In this document: piece by piece, positions 24,614 through 34,514 of the stretch
Layout: each line of letters begins with the position of its first letter
How positions within the stretch are numbered: the first letter of the stretch is position 1
Program-made: the position numbers and the translations under genes
Notes under the pieces: generated by a model
What the model was told of the DNA's origin: nothing
The model's input: only the letters and a program-made list of their open reading frames with translations
Databases searched by the model: none
NCBI GenBank assembly: GCA_003255025.1
Contig: QANY01005476.1
Location: 1-64,000 of the forward strand
DNA from: Datisca glomerata
Lineage: Eukaryota > Streptophyta > Magnoliopsida > Cucurbitales > Datiscaceae
Direction of reading: 5' to 3'
DNA length: 64,000 bases

Positions 24614-26638
24614 ATGGAAGAAGTTTGTCTTAATAGTGAACCGGTTTTTGAAGAAGGCGATGAGTATGAGGTTGAGGGTAGTGGGAGTGGGACCACCTTC
24701 GTGAAACATAACGATGACTCTGCTGAAGCACAGTTGAACAAGAACCCCCAGTCACCTACTGTCGGTTTGGAGTTCGATTCTTTTGATGAATCTTATGATT
24801 TCTACAATATTTATGCTAAAAAACAGGGTTTTGGAATCAGAGTTAGCAACTCCTGGTTTAGATCCAAAAGAAAAGAGCGGTATAGAGCTAAACTTAGCTG
24901 CAGTAGTGCAGGTTTTAAGAAAAAGAGTGAAGCCAATAATCCACGTCCTGAAACAAGAACTGGTTGTCCTGCCATGATAGTCATTCGACTGGTAGACTCC
25001 AAAAGGTGGAGAATAGTTGAAGTAGAACTTGGACATAACCATCAAGTGAGTCCACAAACTAATCGGTTTTATAAGTCACATAAAAAGATGATTATTGCTG
25101 CTAAACAATCACAGCCACCTTCACAACCTGTCACAGAGATACATACCATCAAGCTGTATAAAACGGCTGTGGTGAATTCTGATCGTAATGGCGCTACCAC
25201 CATTCCTGTTGATTGCTCAAAACATTTGGAACTTAAAGAAGGGGATGCAAATGCAGTCTATAATTACTTCTGTAGAATGAAGTTAACAAATCCAAATTTC
25301 TTTTACTTGATGGATATAGACAATGACGGTCGGTTGAGGAATGCATTTTGGGCTGATGCAAGGTCCAGGGCTGCATACGAGTACTTCTGTGACACAGTTT
25401 CTATAGATACAACATGTTTGGTAAATAAATACGAGATCCCTTTAATTTCATTCATTGGTGTGAACCATCATGGACAATCCGTGTTGTTGGGTTGTGGGTT
25501 TGTTGGATATGAGTCAGTTGAGTATTTTGTTTGGATTCTCAGGGCATGGCTTAAATGCATGCTACAGCGAACTCCACAAGTCATTATTACAGACCATATT
25601 AAACCCTTGCAAGCTGCAGTTTCTGAGGTTTTCCCTAAAGCTTTTCATTGTTATTGCCTGTGGTATATAATGCAGAGAATACCGGAGAAGTTAGGAGGGT
25701 TGAAAGGATATGAAGCCATAAGAGGGCAATTGAATAAAGTCGTTTATAATTCAATGAAGATTGCTGAATTTGAAGCTTCATGGGCTAGTATGATCAGGAA
25801 CCACAGAATTGAGGTTAATAAATGGCTCAAATCACTGTATGAAGATCGGCAACAGTGGGTTCCGGTTTACTTAAAAGATAAATTTTTTGCGGGAATGATC
25901 CCTATATATGAAAATGAAAAGTTCAGTTCTTTTTTTGATGGTTATATACACAAAAACACGTCTTTTAAGGAATTTGTTGATAAGTATGATCTTGCCCTCC
26001 ACAGGAAGCATTTGAAAGAATCCCTGGCAGATTTGGAATCAAGAAACTCAAGCTTTGAGTTACAAACAAAATGCAACTTTGAAATGCAGCTCTCAAAGGT
26101 GTATACCAAGGAAATTTTTAAGAGGTTCCAGTCTGAGGTTGAGGGGATGTACTTTTGCTTCAACACAAGGCAGATGGATGTTAATGGGCCAATAATAACT
26201 TACGTTGTTAAAGAAAGGGTTGAAGTTGATGGAAATGAGAAGGGGGTAAGACTTTTTGAGGTTCTATACGAAACAACTCAAGTGGATATTAGGTGCATTT
26301 GCAGTTTGTTCAACTACAAAGGCTATTTATGCAGGCATGTGTTAAATGTTCTAAATTATAACGGTGTGAAAGAAATCCCGCCTCGATACATTCTGCCACG
26401 CTGGTGTAAGGATTTCAAGTGCAGGCATCTCCTAGATCATAACTCAAGTAATATTGATGTGTACAATCCAATGTCTCGGTCTAATCATCTTCTGAAGTGC
26501 TCCCTTCCATTTGTGCAAGCAAGTTCACAATCCGAAGAAAATTATGAGACCGTGTTGCAAGAAATGAAGGAGTTGTTAAAGAAGTTTAATCTTCTAGAGG
26601 AAGGCTTAGATGGTCAGGAACACGTTGGTCCAATGTAG
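24614..26638 (+). CDS. FAR1-related sequence protein (FRS6-like), single exon
   Basis: Member of the FHY3/FAR1 family, plant regulators derived from Mutator-like transposases and best known from phytochrome A signalling. The 674-residue product starts at the ATG at 24614 (MEEVCLNSEPVFEEGDEYEV), an opening that I recall from FRS6/FRS8. Domains in order: FAR1 DNA-binding zinc module at about 50-150 (FDSFDESYDFYNIYAKK..., with C/C/H/H ligands ending in ELGHNHQ); MULE transposase-like core at about 255-350 (SIDTTCL, FIGVNHHGQSVLLGCG, QVIITDH); SWIM zinc finger CICSLFNYKGYLCRH at about 560. A short acidic/Leu-rich tail ends the protein. The coding region has no intron and no break. The frame extends a few codons upstream but only via non-ATG codons. 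Assignment to FRS6 rather than FRS8 is a judgement from memory. Confidence 0.93.
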   Translation: MEEVCLNSEPVFEEGDEYEVEGSGSGTTFVKHNDDSAEAQLNKNPQSPTVGLEFDSFDESYDFYNIYAKKQGFGIRVSNSWFRSKRKERYRAKLSCSSAGFKKKSEANNPRPETRTGCPAMIVIRLVDSKRWRIVEVELGHNHQVSPQTNRFYKSHKKMIIAAKQSQPPSQPVTEIHTIKLYKTAVVNSDRNGATTIPVDCSKHLELKEGDANAVYNYFCRMKLTNPNFFYLMDIDNDGRLRNAFWADARSRAAYEYFCDTVSIDTTCLVNKYEIPLISFIGVNHHGQSVLLGCGFVGYESVEYFVWILRAWLKCMLQRTPQVIITDHIKPLQAAVSEVFPKAFHCYCLWYIMQRIPEKLGGLKGYEAIRGQLNKVVYNSMKIAEFEASWASMIRNHRIEVNKWLKSLYEDRQQWVPVYLKDKFFAGMIPIYENEKFSSFFDGYIHKNTSFKEFVDKYDLALHRKHLKESLADLESRNSSFELQTKCNFEMQLSKVYTKEIFKRFQSEVEGMYFCFNTRQMDVNGPIITYVVKERVEVDGNEKGVRLFEVLYETTQVDIRCICSLFNYKGYLCRHVLNVLNYNGVKEIPPRYILPRWCKDFKCRHLLDHNSSNIDVYNPMSRSNHLLKCSLPFVQASSQSEENYETVLQEMKELLKKFNLLEEGLDGQEHVGPM

Positions 26639-27830
26639 CAACAGGCAAGAGATACAAAGTTTTGTTCTAATCAAGAGCTTGTACAAATGTAATGTGTATG
26701 ATCTCTCTCTCTCTCTCTGGCTGTCTGTCTCTCTCTGTCTCTCTCTGTCTCTCTCTCTCTCTCTCAAAATATTGTTGATTTTTGTTCTGATGGCATGGCA
26801 TGCAGGTGGGGTATTCTACACTATGGTGTTGCACCATTTCTGACCCTCCATTCTTCCATTTGGCCTTCCAACCCTCCATATAAGAGTGGACCATATCCAA
26901 GCCCGTTGTTCTTGATACAAATAAGGGAATTTTGATGCATTCTCCTCAACAAGGGACCAAATTTAGAGACCCATCGCCTAAGGTCATCAGTTTTAATTTG
27001 TCATACTTTGACTGATTTTCTTATAAAAATGAAAGGTAGATGGACTTAAGAACACTCTCAAACCTATTGAAGGCCTGAATGTGCTCACTTAAACGCCTTT
27101 CCACTTGGAAGATATACATGGTAAAGAACAACTTTCTTTCTCCTTTCTTTTAGGTCTACCTGGAAAATTCACAGTTTTTTCTGTCCTTTTCCAGGTCGTT
27201 TTCCACTATACATCATGAATTGTATATATTGCTTAGACCCTGGTGACGTTTGTATCTAATTCTTATCTGATTTCAAAACATAAACTGTGAGTGATATTCA
27301 GAACTGTTTGTTTCGGGGTAAATGGATCTTATATTGTCTGATTATTTGATTATGTTTTTCAAGTTTTTGAAAGAGACACCATTGCCTCACCTTATGTGAA
27401 AGAATTTGATACCCAAAGGCTATTGGAACTCTTTTCTTTACCCTCACCTTGACCTAACAGTCATCTCACTTTGCATGTGATTTTATCTTGCACTGAGGAC
27501 CTATTGCTTTCAACAATTGAACTACAGGACAAGAAACAAGACAAACAAAACCCAAAATGGGTTTGTGTTATCATCACAAAATCCAATCTTCATCCCAAAC
27601 ACTAATACAGTCTCTAGCATAGTTCAACTACACATATAGTTGGACTAATCTGAATCTCAAAGTAGTTCATTTACTAATATCCAAGAATCAAATCAACCCA
27701 AAAATGGTAACTTTATCTTTGTTTTCCCCCGACAAGCTTACAAATAATCCAAGTGGTACATTATCATCCTCTTCCACTCTTTTCCCTTCCACTCAATTAG
27801 ATTTCCATTGTCAATACCCACCTCACATCT
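26639..27830. other. 3' flank of FRS-like gene and intergenic DNA
   Basis: Contains a CT-rich microsatellite at about 26702-26765, probably within the 3' UTR. No gene was recognised up to the promoter of the next gene. Confidence 0.6.
26702..26765. repeat. CT-rich microsatellite
   Basis: Runs of ctctct broken by single G (ctgtctgtctct), directly downstream of the FRS-like stop codon. Confidence 0.9.
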
Positions 27831-27835
27831 TCACT

Positions 27836-27842
27836 TATAAAA
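27836..27842 (+). promoter_or_regulatory. Likely TATA box of the DC2.15-like gene
   Basis: TATAAAA lies 78 bases before the start codon at 27920, in the expected place for a short plant 5' leader. Confidence 0.6.
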
Positions 27843-27919
27843 TTGGTTCTCTTCTCTCCTTCACTGTCATTCGCTATAAGTCTCTCTAGCTACCTCTGAA
27901 TCCTCTGTAGGCTGTAGCC

Positions 27920-28318
27920 ATGGCTTCCAACAAGCTTTCTGCAGCAATTATACTCTTCTCTCTCCTGTTCTACTCAACGTTCACTGTTGCTTGTGGTCCA
28001 TGCCAGGCCAACCCACAGCCAAAACCAAAGCCTAAGACAAGTCCTCCTCGGCCAATCCCACATTGTCCAAAGGATACACTCAAACTAGGTGTGTGTGTCG
28101 ATTTGCTCGGAGGGTTAGTCAATGCCGTGCTCGGGACCCCTCCTTCGAGCAAGTGTTGTGCTTTGCTTGAAGGGTTGGCTGATTTAGAAGCTGCTCTTTG
28201 TCTTTGCACTGCCATTAAAGCTAATGTGCTTGGAATTAACTTGAATGTGCCTATCACCCTTGGTTTGCTTGTTAGTGCTTGCCAAAAAACACTCCCTCCT
28301 GGCTTCCAATGTGAATAG
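27920..28318 (+). CDS. 14-kDa hybrid proline-rich protein, DC2.15 type (8-cysteine domain)
   Basis: Small secreted cell-wall protein of the hybrid proline-rich/DC2.15 family, part of the lipid-transfer-like eight-cysteine superfamily; individual roles vary and are mostly unknown. The intron-free frame encodes 132 residues. Order: signal peptide about 1-24 (hydrophobic AAIILFSLLFYSTFTVAC), a short proline/lysine linker (QPKPKPKTSPPRPIPH), then the eight-cysteine module with the diagnostic CC (SKCCALL) and CLC (ALCLCTAI) pairs, ending GFQCE. All eight cysteines of the module appear present. Start chosen as the first ATG, well placed after the TATA box at 27836. The linker is short, as in DC2.15. 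Nothing unusual was seen. Confidence 0.93.
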   Translation: MASNKLSAAIILFSLLFYSTFTVACGPCQANPQPKPKPKTSPPRPIPHCPKDTLKLGVCVDLLGGLVNAVLGTPPSSKCCALLEGLADLEAALCLCTAIKANVLGINLNVPITLGLLVSACQKTLPPGFQCE

Positions 28319-28990
28319 GATGGCCTCTCAATCCTCAGTCAATTCGCTCTGCTTCTGTGTCATTGACTTTGCTAATTATTGTTTGAAATAAATTAGCATG
28401 ATTGTTTGCCTTGGTGTAACGGTGTAACGTCTTTCACCGTTGGTATTTGAATTGTTATGCGTCATTTGTGTAGTTTTTTTTTATTTCACAAATGACAACT
28501 AGTCATTTGTGATGTGTGCTCAACAGTGTAGTACATTTTTTTTCGATTAAAGCTGTAAGTTTCACGGGATGTCTGTTTACATATCTGATAATGTGTTAAG
28601 GACAGTCTCTTGCGAGCAATGGAACTTTTATTTAATTATATCAAATCTAATTAATGAGCTCAGGCACTGAGTCAGTTATTCACATTACTGGGAATTTGAG
28701 TCGTGATGAGAAAAAATCGTACGTTATAAGATTTGTATTGATTCACTGGTTACATAAAAAATATTGAAATATATTAGATTATTTCTCTACAATAAAATTA
28801 TAAATAATGTACTGACTTTTAATGTTTATGATTTTAAATTTATATTGAATATTAAATTAAATAACGAACCACTCACACTCCCTTATTTAATGAAAAAATT
28901 TTATGATGCCGGAAAATTATTCCTAGCATTGATGATGGATCATTGTGATCCTTAAATTACTTTTAGAGCAATATGAGTCACAAAAATCCA
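28319..28990. other. 3' flank and AT-rich intergenic DNA
   Basis: Includes the likely 3' UTR of the DC2.15-like gene. A local inverted repeat around 28462-28515 (gtcatttgtg... / ...cacaaatgac) could form a hairpin. No other gene seen. Confidence 0.5.
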
Positions 28991-28994
28991 GTAG

Positions 28995-29460
28995 GTAATA
29001 AGTTTTTTTTCACTAAATACGTATTGGGATTCATCAGATACGTATTGGGATCCACCAATCGTAGCGGGGTTCACCAAATACATACAAAATAATAATTTTT
29101 GGAGGGGTTCACCAAATACGTACTGAGATTCACCAATTACGTACTAGGGTTCACCAATTACGTACTAGGGTTCACCAATTACGTATTGGAGTTCACCAAA
29201 TATTTACAAAAGAATAATTCTTGGAGGGGTTTACCAAATATTTACAAAAGAATAATTCTTGGAGGGGTTCACCAATTACGTACAAAAGAATAATTCTTGG
29301 AGGGGTTCACCAAATACGTAGTGAGGTTCACCAAATACGTACAAATTAATAATTCCTAAAGGGATTCATCAAATTCATACTAGGGTTCACGAATTACGTA
29401 ATGTGGTTTACCAATTACGTACTAGGGTTCACCAATTACGTATTGGGGTTCACTAATCTA
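28995..29460 (+). repeat. Tandem array of ggggttcaccaa units, forward
   Basis: Short units of about 18-45 bp built on ggttcaccaattacgtac and ggttcaccaaatacgtac, some with the spacer aaaagaataattcttggagg. Variable number of short sub-units between spacers. The small open frames here (such as repeated FTNYVLG) are products of the repeat. Confidence 0.9.
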
Positions 29461-29837
29461 TCCCGACGGTTTCTCTACCCAATATCGGCGGTGTTTGGCA
29501 ATTTTTTTCATTTTTGGCGGTTTTGTTGTTTTATTTGGCGGTTTTGCATTAATACAATGGTTTTGGGACCTTTTTATGACGGTCTTTCAACAAATTCAAT
29601 ATTTTTAAAATTGATCAGGGTATACTAGATGAATCGCAAACAAAGTTATCAAAATTCTCGATTTTTATGTGAACATTAAGTATCTTCACTTATATTTAAA
29701 GTTAGATTTGAATTTAGTAATGAATTGTTAAAATAATTGAAACACTTATTCATAAATGCTTAAGAATGTATTCTTGATTATGTTGTTGTCATTTTATAAC
29801 AAGTATCAAGTAAAATCTTTTCCCACTACATTTTAGA

Positions 29838-30105
29838 AGAACACCTCGAAAAATAATTTATTTTTTGTACGTGAAATATTTTGGTAAACCCCTTGAAGAA
29901 TGATTAATTTTGTACGTGAAATATTTTGATAAACACCTCGAAGAATGATTAATTTTATACGTGAAATATTTTGGTGAACACCTCGAAGAATGATTAATTT
30001 TATACATGAAATATCTTGGTGAACCCCTCGAAGAATGATTAATTTTGTACGTGAAATATTTTGGTGAACCCCTCGAAAAATGATTAATTTAGTACGAAGT
30101 GGGGT
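29838..30105 (-). repeat. Tandem array of the same family, inverted
   Basis: About six units of 45 bp, such as ttttggtgaacccctcgaag followed by aatgattaattttgtacgtg, which are the reverse complement of the units at 28995-29460. A short forward-oriented segment resumes at about 30098-30175. Confidence 0.88.
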
Positions 30106-30185
30106 TCACCAAATACATATAAAATTAATAATTCATGGAGGGGTTCACCAAATACGTACAAAATAATAATTCTCAAAGAAGGATT

Positions 30186-30480
30186 CTCGATACAATTGAA
30201 CACTTATTCATTAACTCGTTAAAAGTTGTCATTGATAATGTTGTTGTGTTTTTGTGACAAGTATGGAGCGAGATAGGTTTTCACTATATATAATTATAGG
30301 CTGTGATGTTATGATGGTCAGTAAATACTATTTATCGGCTTGACGAACACATATAACCCTCAAGGTTGGATTCTATCTATAAATCGAACATATTCGCTAA
30401 AAGTTTGAAAATGAATATTGAAATTTTAACCTTTTATTTTATAAATTATAATCCCATAAAATTTGGAAAATAATCTATTT
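30186..30480 (+). repeat. Dispersed repeat family, copy 1
   Basis: Contains gataatgttgttgtgttttt, gagcgagataggttttcact and gttatgatggtcagtaaata. Related copies lie at about 31462-31595 and 40585-40800, and a weaker one at 29745-29840. Non-coding; could be LTR sequence of an unidentified element. Confidence 0.7.
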
Positions 30481-30556
30481 ACATTTTAATTTATAAGCAT
30501 ATAAAAAATCCTAAAAATTAAAAGATATGAGAATTACGAAAAAGCCCAAAATTAAG

Positions 30557-30733
30557 AACGAAACAACTTTCGGGCCTCCTAAAGTACTTAAAATAGTGTT
30601 TTTGGACCCGAAACTACGCTGTGACAAGGAAAACCACTCACACATGTAGATATCTGAATAAACTTCGATTTGATATCTTATGACCCACGTGGTTCCACCC
30701 GAGTCAAAAGTTACGCCCTCCAGAAGTTGACTT
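30557..30733 (+). repeat. Dispersed ~170-bp core repeat, copy B
   Basis: Second copy of the core at 15259-15432, starting gggcctcctaaagtacttaa and ending cgccctccagaagttgac. As at the first site, it sits beside a minisatellite with a palindromic unit. Confidence 0.75.
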
Positions 30734-30735
30734 GC

Positions 30736-31165
30736 GCGTGGCACAATCCAATAGGGAGTATTGGGACCAAACGTCTGTGTGTCTGGCATTTGGGTCCTAA
30801 ACGCGTGTGTCTGGCATTTGGGTCCCAAATGCGACTAGCAGGCCCTAAACACTAGTGTTGGTAGGCGATTCGCCAGCCATGACTGGAGTTTGGGGTCTGC
30901 TGAACACGTTTAAGCCCCAAACGCCATGGTAACAAACGTTTGACTCGTGTCCCGGTGACACGGGCCTAATACCTGTGTGTCTGACGTTTGGGTCCCAAAC
31001 GCGACCAACAGCCCCAAATGCCAGTCATGGCTGGTGATTCGAGCCAAACTCCTGTTACCATGGCGTTTGGGTCCCAAATGCGACTAGCAGGCCCCAAAAG
31101 CCAGTTTTGAATGCCGACTCGCCATATAATGATGGCGTTTAGGTTCTCATTGTGGCATCTGGCCC
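30736..31165. repeat. Palindromic minisatellite around gtttgggtcccaaac
   Basis: Degenerate tandem units containing gtttgggtcccaaa, where two 7-base arms flank a single central base, and linkers such as cgcgactagcaggcccc and gccagtcatggctgg. GC-rich compared with surroundings. Confidence 0.85.
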
Positions 31166-32330
31166 TACTTGTTTTGATACACTTATTTATTATCATGCAC
31201 TTAGCCATATTTTCACACTCAGACATACATTTTAATTTCACACGATTATGCATTTCATTCATGTACTTGTAAATTCTAGATCTCTTTCCCCCTCTCATAT
31301 TGCCTTACATTTATCCTTTTCACATACTTAGTCATTTTTATAACTTAACCTTGATTATTTTCACAACTTAACCTTTTTTATACACTTAGCAATATTTTCA
31401 TCATTCACTCGATACAAACATTCACGATATTAACTTATTATGTGAAATTAGATTGGATTGAGTAAGAATTCCCGAAACAATTGAATATTTATTCATAAAC
31501 TCGGTAAAGTTGTCGTTGATAATGTTGTTGTACTTTTGCGACAAGTAACGAGCGAGACGGGTTTTCACCATATATAATTATAGATTGTTGATAATGTTTT
31601 TACACCCTTAACGACTTATATGCAAATAGTCATTTACGTGACTTGATCATTTTCATACACTTAGCAATTTACATTCACTTAGTAATTTTTACATGCACTT
31701 ATGTAGTCTGCCATTTTCATACACTGAGTCATATTTTCATTTACTTAATAATTTTGTCACACTTTGACATTTTCGTGTATCAATTTTCACACACTTAGCT
31801 ATTTTCATGCACTTGGGAAAACATTTTCTGTTAAAGTTAGTTATTCAAGTAGTTTATTTTTTACTTTATGGTTTTCTACGAATTATGATGAGTGAAAAGT
31901 TCATGAATTATGGATCTGAATCGTTGAATTTATTTCAGAGTTTAATTCAGTTTTTCAAAGTTTGATTAATTATGCACTTAAGACACTTTATCGCTTCCAC
32001 TTTTTATTGATTAAGATTCTAATTAAGGATAAGTTTAATGCTTCCGCTATTTAAGGTCAAGATTTTTCTATCATGGGTAAATTAAGAATTTCAATTTGGA
32101 AATTTTCTCAAAATTAGGGTTTTCAACTTGAGGATTTTTTCAAATTAGGGTTTCAATTTGGGGATTTTCTCAAATTAGGGTTTCAATTGAATTGAAGGTT
32201 TTTGAAATGTTAAATTACAAGCATCTTTAACCCTCGGGGATTGGGGCGTTACATAGTAATTTTCATACACTTCTTCATTTTCACACACTTTCACCATTTT
32301 CACACATTTAACATTTCACATTTGATGATT
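31166..32330. repeat. Low-complexity array of cacttag/attttcata words plus copy 2 of the dispersed repeat
   Basis: Many short repeats of cacttag, cattttcatacac and similar at 31185-31430, 31600-31830 and 32260-32320. A second copy of the dispersed repeat (gataatgttgttgtactttt, gagcgagacgggttttcacc) lies at 31462-31595. A separate threefold tandem of about 31 bp (aaattagggtttcaatttgg type) is at 32085-32200. Confidence 0.75.
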
Positions 32331-33121
32331 GTTATATCCTTTCGCTATGAAAAATAATCAATTAACCAATAATTAGATTTCCCCCATTTCTATCATACTG
32401 AGTCACACGAGACAATATGGAGTATGTAAAAGTTCCAACGCTAATATATCAAGTGTGTTTTTTCATTTAAATATTGAATGCTCAATTCCCCCATTACACC
32501 TCAAATTTCCAATAACTAAGAATCTTAATAATATGAAGGAAGAATCATAAAACTTCTGATCTTTTTAATCGTAAGGCATGTTCTCCACTTCATGCCAAGC
32601 AGAATTGAAGAGGATTGTTGATAGATTACACTCTTTGAAGTTAAGGAAGACCACTTGAAAAATGCTAGAGTATCATCACAAAGAGCCCATGCAAGAAAAA
32701 TGTTTTTGGCCACTGAGAAGTGGAATATTCACATGCATAATTTAGATGATAAAGAACCTATCTTAATAGCATTTCAGCTTCACAACGTCACACATTAAAA
32801 ACTTTTCATTAAAAAGTATTACATATAACAAAAATCATATGCATCTCAACGACAATGCACATTCTGCTAACACAACACAGTTTTTTCTGTGTATTGATCA
32901 TTCTGATATAAATAGGATTTTCACAACACAACACATTCTACTATAAACAGGAATTTCAGCCAAGGACTTTGCTATCAACAACCATTTCATTGGCCCGTAT
33001 TTTGTTACCAATTTAATGATTTTATCATATTCCTTTCAACCAGACCAAGCACAACAACGATTATTTGATTTATCACAAACATGCAAAAACAAATAATGAT
33101 AGAAGAAAAAGTAATATATAC
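32331..33121. other. AT-rich DNA downstream of the MYB3R fragment
   Basis: May hold decayed intron sequence of the MYB3R fragment. No R2 or R3 MYB exon could be read on either strand. Confidence 0.4.
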
Positions 33122-33387
33122 CTCTTATGACCAGGTCCTTTAATGAGTTCTGGATTAAGAACCTTTTGCCATATATGCAGACATTGCACCTCTAATCTGT
33201 CAGGGAAAAACTCAGCTGTAAAATAATTCCACATAAACACTGATTTACATATATTGAATTCACAAAGTGTGGCCATACAACGAACACTGACTAAACATTG
33301 TATGCCACCAGTGGAAAAGAGAAAAAAACCTATTTTCTTCCAACTTTTGCCACTAAAAGCTGCAACAACATTTCTTAATGTCTCATC
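33122..33387 (-). pseudogene. MYB3R-type gene fragment (R1 repeat, two exons)
   Basis: Two exons with intact GT/AG borders and matching phases: 33387-33330 (DETLRNVVAAFSGKSWKKI) and 33215-33122 (AEFFPDRLEVQCLHIWQKVL, NPELIKGPGHK). Joined, they match the first MYB repeat of plant three-repeat MYB (MYB3R) proteins, cell-cycle regulators, whose usual text is FKGKNWKKIAEFFPDRTDVQ and CLHRWQKVLNPELVKGPW. Differences at normally fixed places (CLHIW for CLHRW, GPGHK for GPWTK) and absence of recognisable R2 and R3 exons down to 32330 argue for a relic. The upstream side is cut by retrotransposon gag DNA starting about 20 bp away. I infer a duplicated gene fragment, not a working gene. Confidence 0.78.
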
Positions 33388-33406
33388 CTGTAACAAATCA
33401 AGGACA

Positions 33407-34430
33407 TCATGACTGAAAGAAATCTTCTTTCAAGATTTCTTCATACCGGGTCGCTCTTGAGGCTACCTCAAACAAGTCTCTAAATTCCATCCCTTCAAAC
33501 TTCTTTCTTAGCTCTAAGTTCAAACCGTTTTTAGCCAATTTTATGAATTCATTCTTTGGAAGGATCAACCTACATCTATTTTTGGCCCTTTTGAAACATG
33601 CAGCGAACTCCTCGACCATCTCTCCTTCCTTTTGACGTAACCTAGCCAAATCGGCCATGGAAGCCTCTGGTTTAGTTTTGTAAAATTGCTTATGGAATAG
33701 ATGCTCCATGCCCTGCCAATTTGGGATGGAATTGGTAGGAAGATATATGTACCAAGTGAAATTCGTGCCAGTGAGAGAATTGGAGAATAACTTCAACTTC
33801 AAAAATTCATTCCCTCTAACATCTCCACATTGGGTCGTGAACCGACCGATATACTCTACCATGGATCGATTCTTGTCCCCATAAAACAAACAAAAATCTG
33901 GACACCTTTAGTCTCTTAGGAACTCCATGCGATCCACTATCTCTAGATACGACTTCCTATACATGGGTTGGCCTCTCGTCATCACATGCCCGATCACATC
34001 ATGAATCATAGTCTCGATGGCTTCACGGTCTAAAGGCTAACCGTTATAACCTTGAGCTTGTCTTGGTCGAACCAACATATTGGCGGTCGATGCATTATTT
34101 TGGCCAACCCTCCAATTTTGTCCATTATTGTCAGTATCTTACCCCCGGATTAGTTATTCCATCTTGTTGGCGGCAGCTGGTACGGAGCCAGATGCTCAAC
34201 TCTCTCTTGTTGTGCTAGCTGCACATGTTGCCAAAACGCCTCTGACATCTCCAAAAGGCTTTGTTGAACCGCTTGCATGGTTTGATTCAGATTTTGAAAA
34301 TTGTGATTCATAGTTTGAAATCCTTGTTGTATGTTTTCAGACATAGTATGAATACTATTTCGAATGACCTCTCCGCCTTGGGACGTTCTCTCTCTCAATT
34401 GCCTTAGACCCACCACTTGCCATTGAATCT
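33407..34430 (-). pseudogene. Ty3/Gypsy-type retrotransposon gag remnant
   Basis: The - strand frame 33889-33407 carries the retrotransposon gag domain: MVEYIGRFTTQCG, LKLFSNSLTGTNFTWYIYLP, then MADLARLRQKEGEMVEEF, FKRAKNRC and LRKKFEGMEFRDLFEVA. Upstream in the same direction, text such as REAIETMIHDVIGHVMTRGQ and PMYRKSYLEIVDRMEF precedes it, with in-frame stops near 33918 and 34024. A Gln/Leu-rich helical segment (34416-34150) lies at the N-terminal side. No zinc knuckle, protease, reverse transcriptase or integrase follows; the copy ends abruptly near 33400 beside the MYB3R exon. This is a dead, truncated element. Confidence 0.85.
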
Positions 34431-34469
34431 TCTCCCAACACTATGTTTTAAGTCTTTGATCTAGTAGTG

Positions 34470-34514
34470 GGCATAAACTCCCGATCAGTGTCCCACTGGC
34501 GTGCCAAAAAATAT
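34470..34514 (-). other. Probable LTR end and primer-binding region of the gag element
   Basis: In - strand sense the sequence after gccaaaca reads tattttttggcacgccagtg ggac, a layout (tttggcacgcc.agtgggac) typical just inside the 5' LTR of many plant Gypsy elements. It fixes the 5' LTR on the high-coordinate side. Confidence 0.55.

Noticed and set aside
32525..32713. Possible further MYB3R exon on the minus strand
   Set aside because: Translations in all three frames do not match R2 or R3 MYB repeats or the conserved C-terminal blocks.
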